A DNA stretch of 64,000 bases from Peptostreptococcus porci (lineage in GTDB: Bacteria > Bacillota > Clostridia > Peptostreptococcales > Peptostreptococcaceae), in NCBI RefSeq assembly GCF_009695815.1, contig NZ_VUNE01000003.1:124001-188000 (forward strand), given 5' to 3'. The number at the start of each line of letters is the position of its first letter. Within the stretch, counting starts at the first letter, position 1. Under the pieces are notes generated by a model, which saw only the letters and a program-made list of their open reading frames with translations, was not told the origin of the DNA and did no database searches. Made by a program: the position numbers and the translations under genes. This document shows positions 63,120-64,000 of the stretch, one piece after another.

Positions 63120-63161
63120 TGCTAAATTAGGGTAGTATGTTTGACATTGAACACAAAATAA

Positions 63162-63202
63162 AAGTCATGGCATATATCTAAATCGATTATATACCATGAC
63201 TT
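63162..63202. terminator. Hairpin after alr
   Basis: AAGTCATGG and CCATGACTT form a 9-bp stem, extended by ATATA/TATAT after one bulge. The T-tract is weak on the plus strand. It lies between convergent genes and probably ends the lysC-alr transcript. Confidence 0.65.
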
Positions 63203-63233
63203 GGGATTTTCCCTTAAAAACACATTCATTTTT

Positions 63234-63761
63234 CTATTCAGAAATGTACAGCTCTTTCTTATAGTGATAATATAAAATGAATGATATCACCAGACACATA
63301 AAAAACAAAAGTACAGAACGTAGTTTCGGATTATGAAATCTATTTTTAAAAGCATTTGGAATAATATATAGCAAAAATACTATGCTTACTTTATCTTTGT
63401 ATACACTTATTTTATTTTTGTCTATTTGTTTTTCCACCATGTACTTTTTAATATAAATCCATGTATTAACAATAAATAAGTGACCTACACTTATTAGTAC
63501 CAAAAAAAACGATGGATAAATTATATTAATGGATAATGCTATTAGAATGGACAATACAGAATAATGCTTTACGAGATATGTATTATTGCTATCGATTCTA
63601 TTGTTAAATAATATTGCTGCAATGGCAATCGATAATAAAATAAATACGTGTAGAGTGAAGCTATCGTAAATATGAACATTGAATCTATATAATATTGACA
63701 CGATTACTGCTATTAATCCAATGATATAGATTTCTAGTACTGTTTTTTTACCCTTATTCAT
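63234..63761 (-). CDS. Hypothetical membrane protein
   Basis: A 175-residue protein I do not recognise, with five likely membrane helices (about residues 10-28, 37-52, 65-92, 122-140 and 147-166) and a basic cytosolic loop YIKKYMVEKQIDKNKISVYKDK. GGAGG precedes the ATG. It is on the minus strand and interrupts the lysine genes between alr and lysA, so it is not part of that operon. No function is assigned. Confidence 0.75.
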   Translation of the reverse strand: MNKGKKTVLEIYIIGLIAVIVSILYRFNVHIYDSFTLHVFILLSIAIAAILFNNRIDSNNTYLVKHYSVLSILIALSINIIYPSFFLVLISVGHLFIVNTWIYIKKYMVEKQIDKNKISVYKDKVSIVFLLYIIPNAFKNRFHNPKLRSVLLFFMCLVISFILYYHYKKELYISE

Positions 63762-63870
63762 AAGAAATCCCTCCTAAAAGCATAAAAATATATCTACATA
63801 CTACAACGATATCATAATGGCAAAGCGTTGTCAATCAACATATAAATCAAATGAATTGAAAGGATACAAA

Positions 63871-64000
63871 ATGAAACTAAACGGAACTGCAAAAATTGAA
63901 AAAAATGGCATTTTGTCAATTGGCGGATGCGATTCTATAGATTTGGCAAAGACTCATGGAACTCCATTGTTTGTCTATGATGAAGAATTAATCAGAACTC
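63871..64000 (+). CDS. lysA: Diaminopimelate decarboxylase, N-terminal part (runs off the right edge)
   Basis: Forty-three codons are visible, starting MKLNGTAKIEKNGILSIGGC and reaching HGTPLFVYDEELIRT. GTPLFVYDE is the hallmark start of LysA, the PLP enzyme that decarboxylates meso-diaminopimelate to lysine. AAAGGA precedes the ATG. It is separated from the rest of the lysine genes by a convergent membrane-protein gene and so likely has its own promoter. Confidence 0.9.
   Translation, partial: MKLNGTAKIEKNGILSIGGCDSIDLAKTHGTPLFVYDEELIRT

Overview
The window comes from a low-GC, AT-rich Gram-positive anaerobe of the Clostridia (a Peptostreptococcales/Tissierellia-like relative is my best guess; I cannot name the species). 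The grounds are Firmicutes-type ribosome binding sites, T-box, lysine and cobalamin leader RNAs, a type II-A CRISPR-Cas locus, corrinoid methyltransferases and the acetylated branch of lysine synthesis.

Region 1 (1 to about 11,380) is the end of an integrative mobilizable element lodged against the 3' end of guaA. From the guaA side it carries a possible HEPN-type gene, an XRE regulator, an excisionase-like gene, a tyrosine integrase, a small mobilization protein, a primase-polymerase, a VirE-type helicase split by an in-frame stop, MobC and a relaxase. Its cargo is a TetR regulator and two ABC exporter half-transporters. The far end of the element is off the left edge.

Region 2 (11.4-26.2 kb) is chromosomal backbone: guaA, an ArsR regulator that appears leaderless with an operator inside its promoter, an Old Yellow Enzyme homologue, a T-box-controlled amino acid ABC importer, a UvrD-family helicase, a ClC chloride transporter, folD and a cyclodeaminase, a YeeE/YedE sulfur permease and a CoA-disulfide reductase-rhodanese fusion.

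Region 3 (26.4-33.6 kb) is a complete type II-A CRISPR-Cas locus: nine identical repeats with eight 30-nt spacers, leader, csn2, cas2, cas1, cas9 and a divergently transcribed tracrRNA. A decayed ISL3 transposase fragment abuts the leader-distal end. The leader carries a 15-nt copy of the tracrRNA anti-repeat, and Cas9 has a lysine-rich insertion before the RuvC-III motif.

Region 4 (33.7-48.2 kb) holds a two-component system facing a VTC-domain/DUF4956/beta-helix lipoprotein operon, then a PrsW protease, nitroreductase, thermonuclease lipoprotein, Gfo/Idh/MocA dehydrogenase, transketolase, gamma-class carbonic anhydrase-like protein, AlkD-like protein and a stand-alone dapB.

Region 5 (49.2-55.4 kb) is a corrinoid methyltransferase operon behind a cobalamin riboswitch: three URO-D/MtaA-family proteins, one corrinoid protein and one RACo-type activator. 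Region 6 (55.7-64 kb) is a lysine operon behind a lysine riboswitch: lysC-asd-dapA-dapB-dapD-(M20 deacetylase)-alr, then lysA running off the right edge.

The most unusual theme is that two unrelated leader RNAs, the T-box before the amino acid importer and the lysine riboswitch before lysC, each show a tandem duplication of the switching/terminator module behind a single sensing domain.
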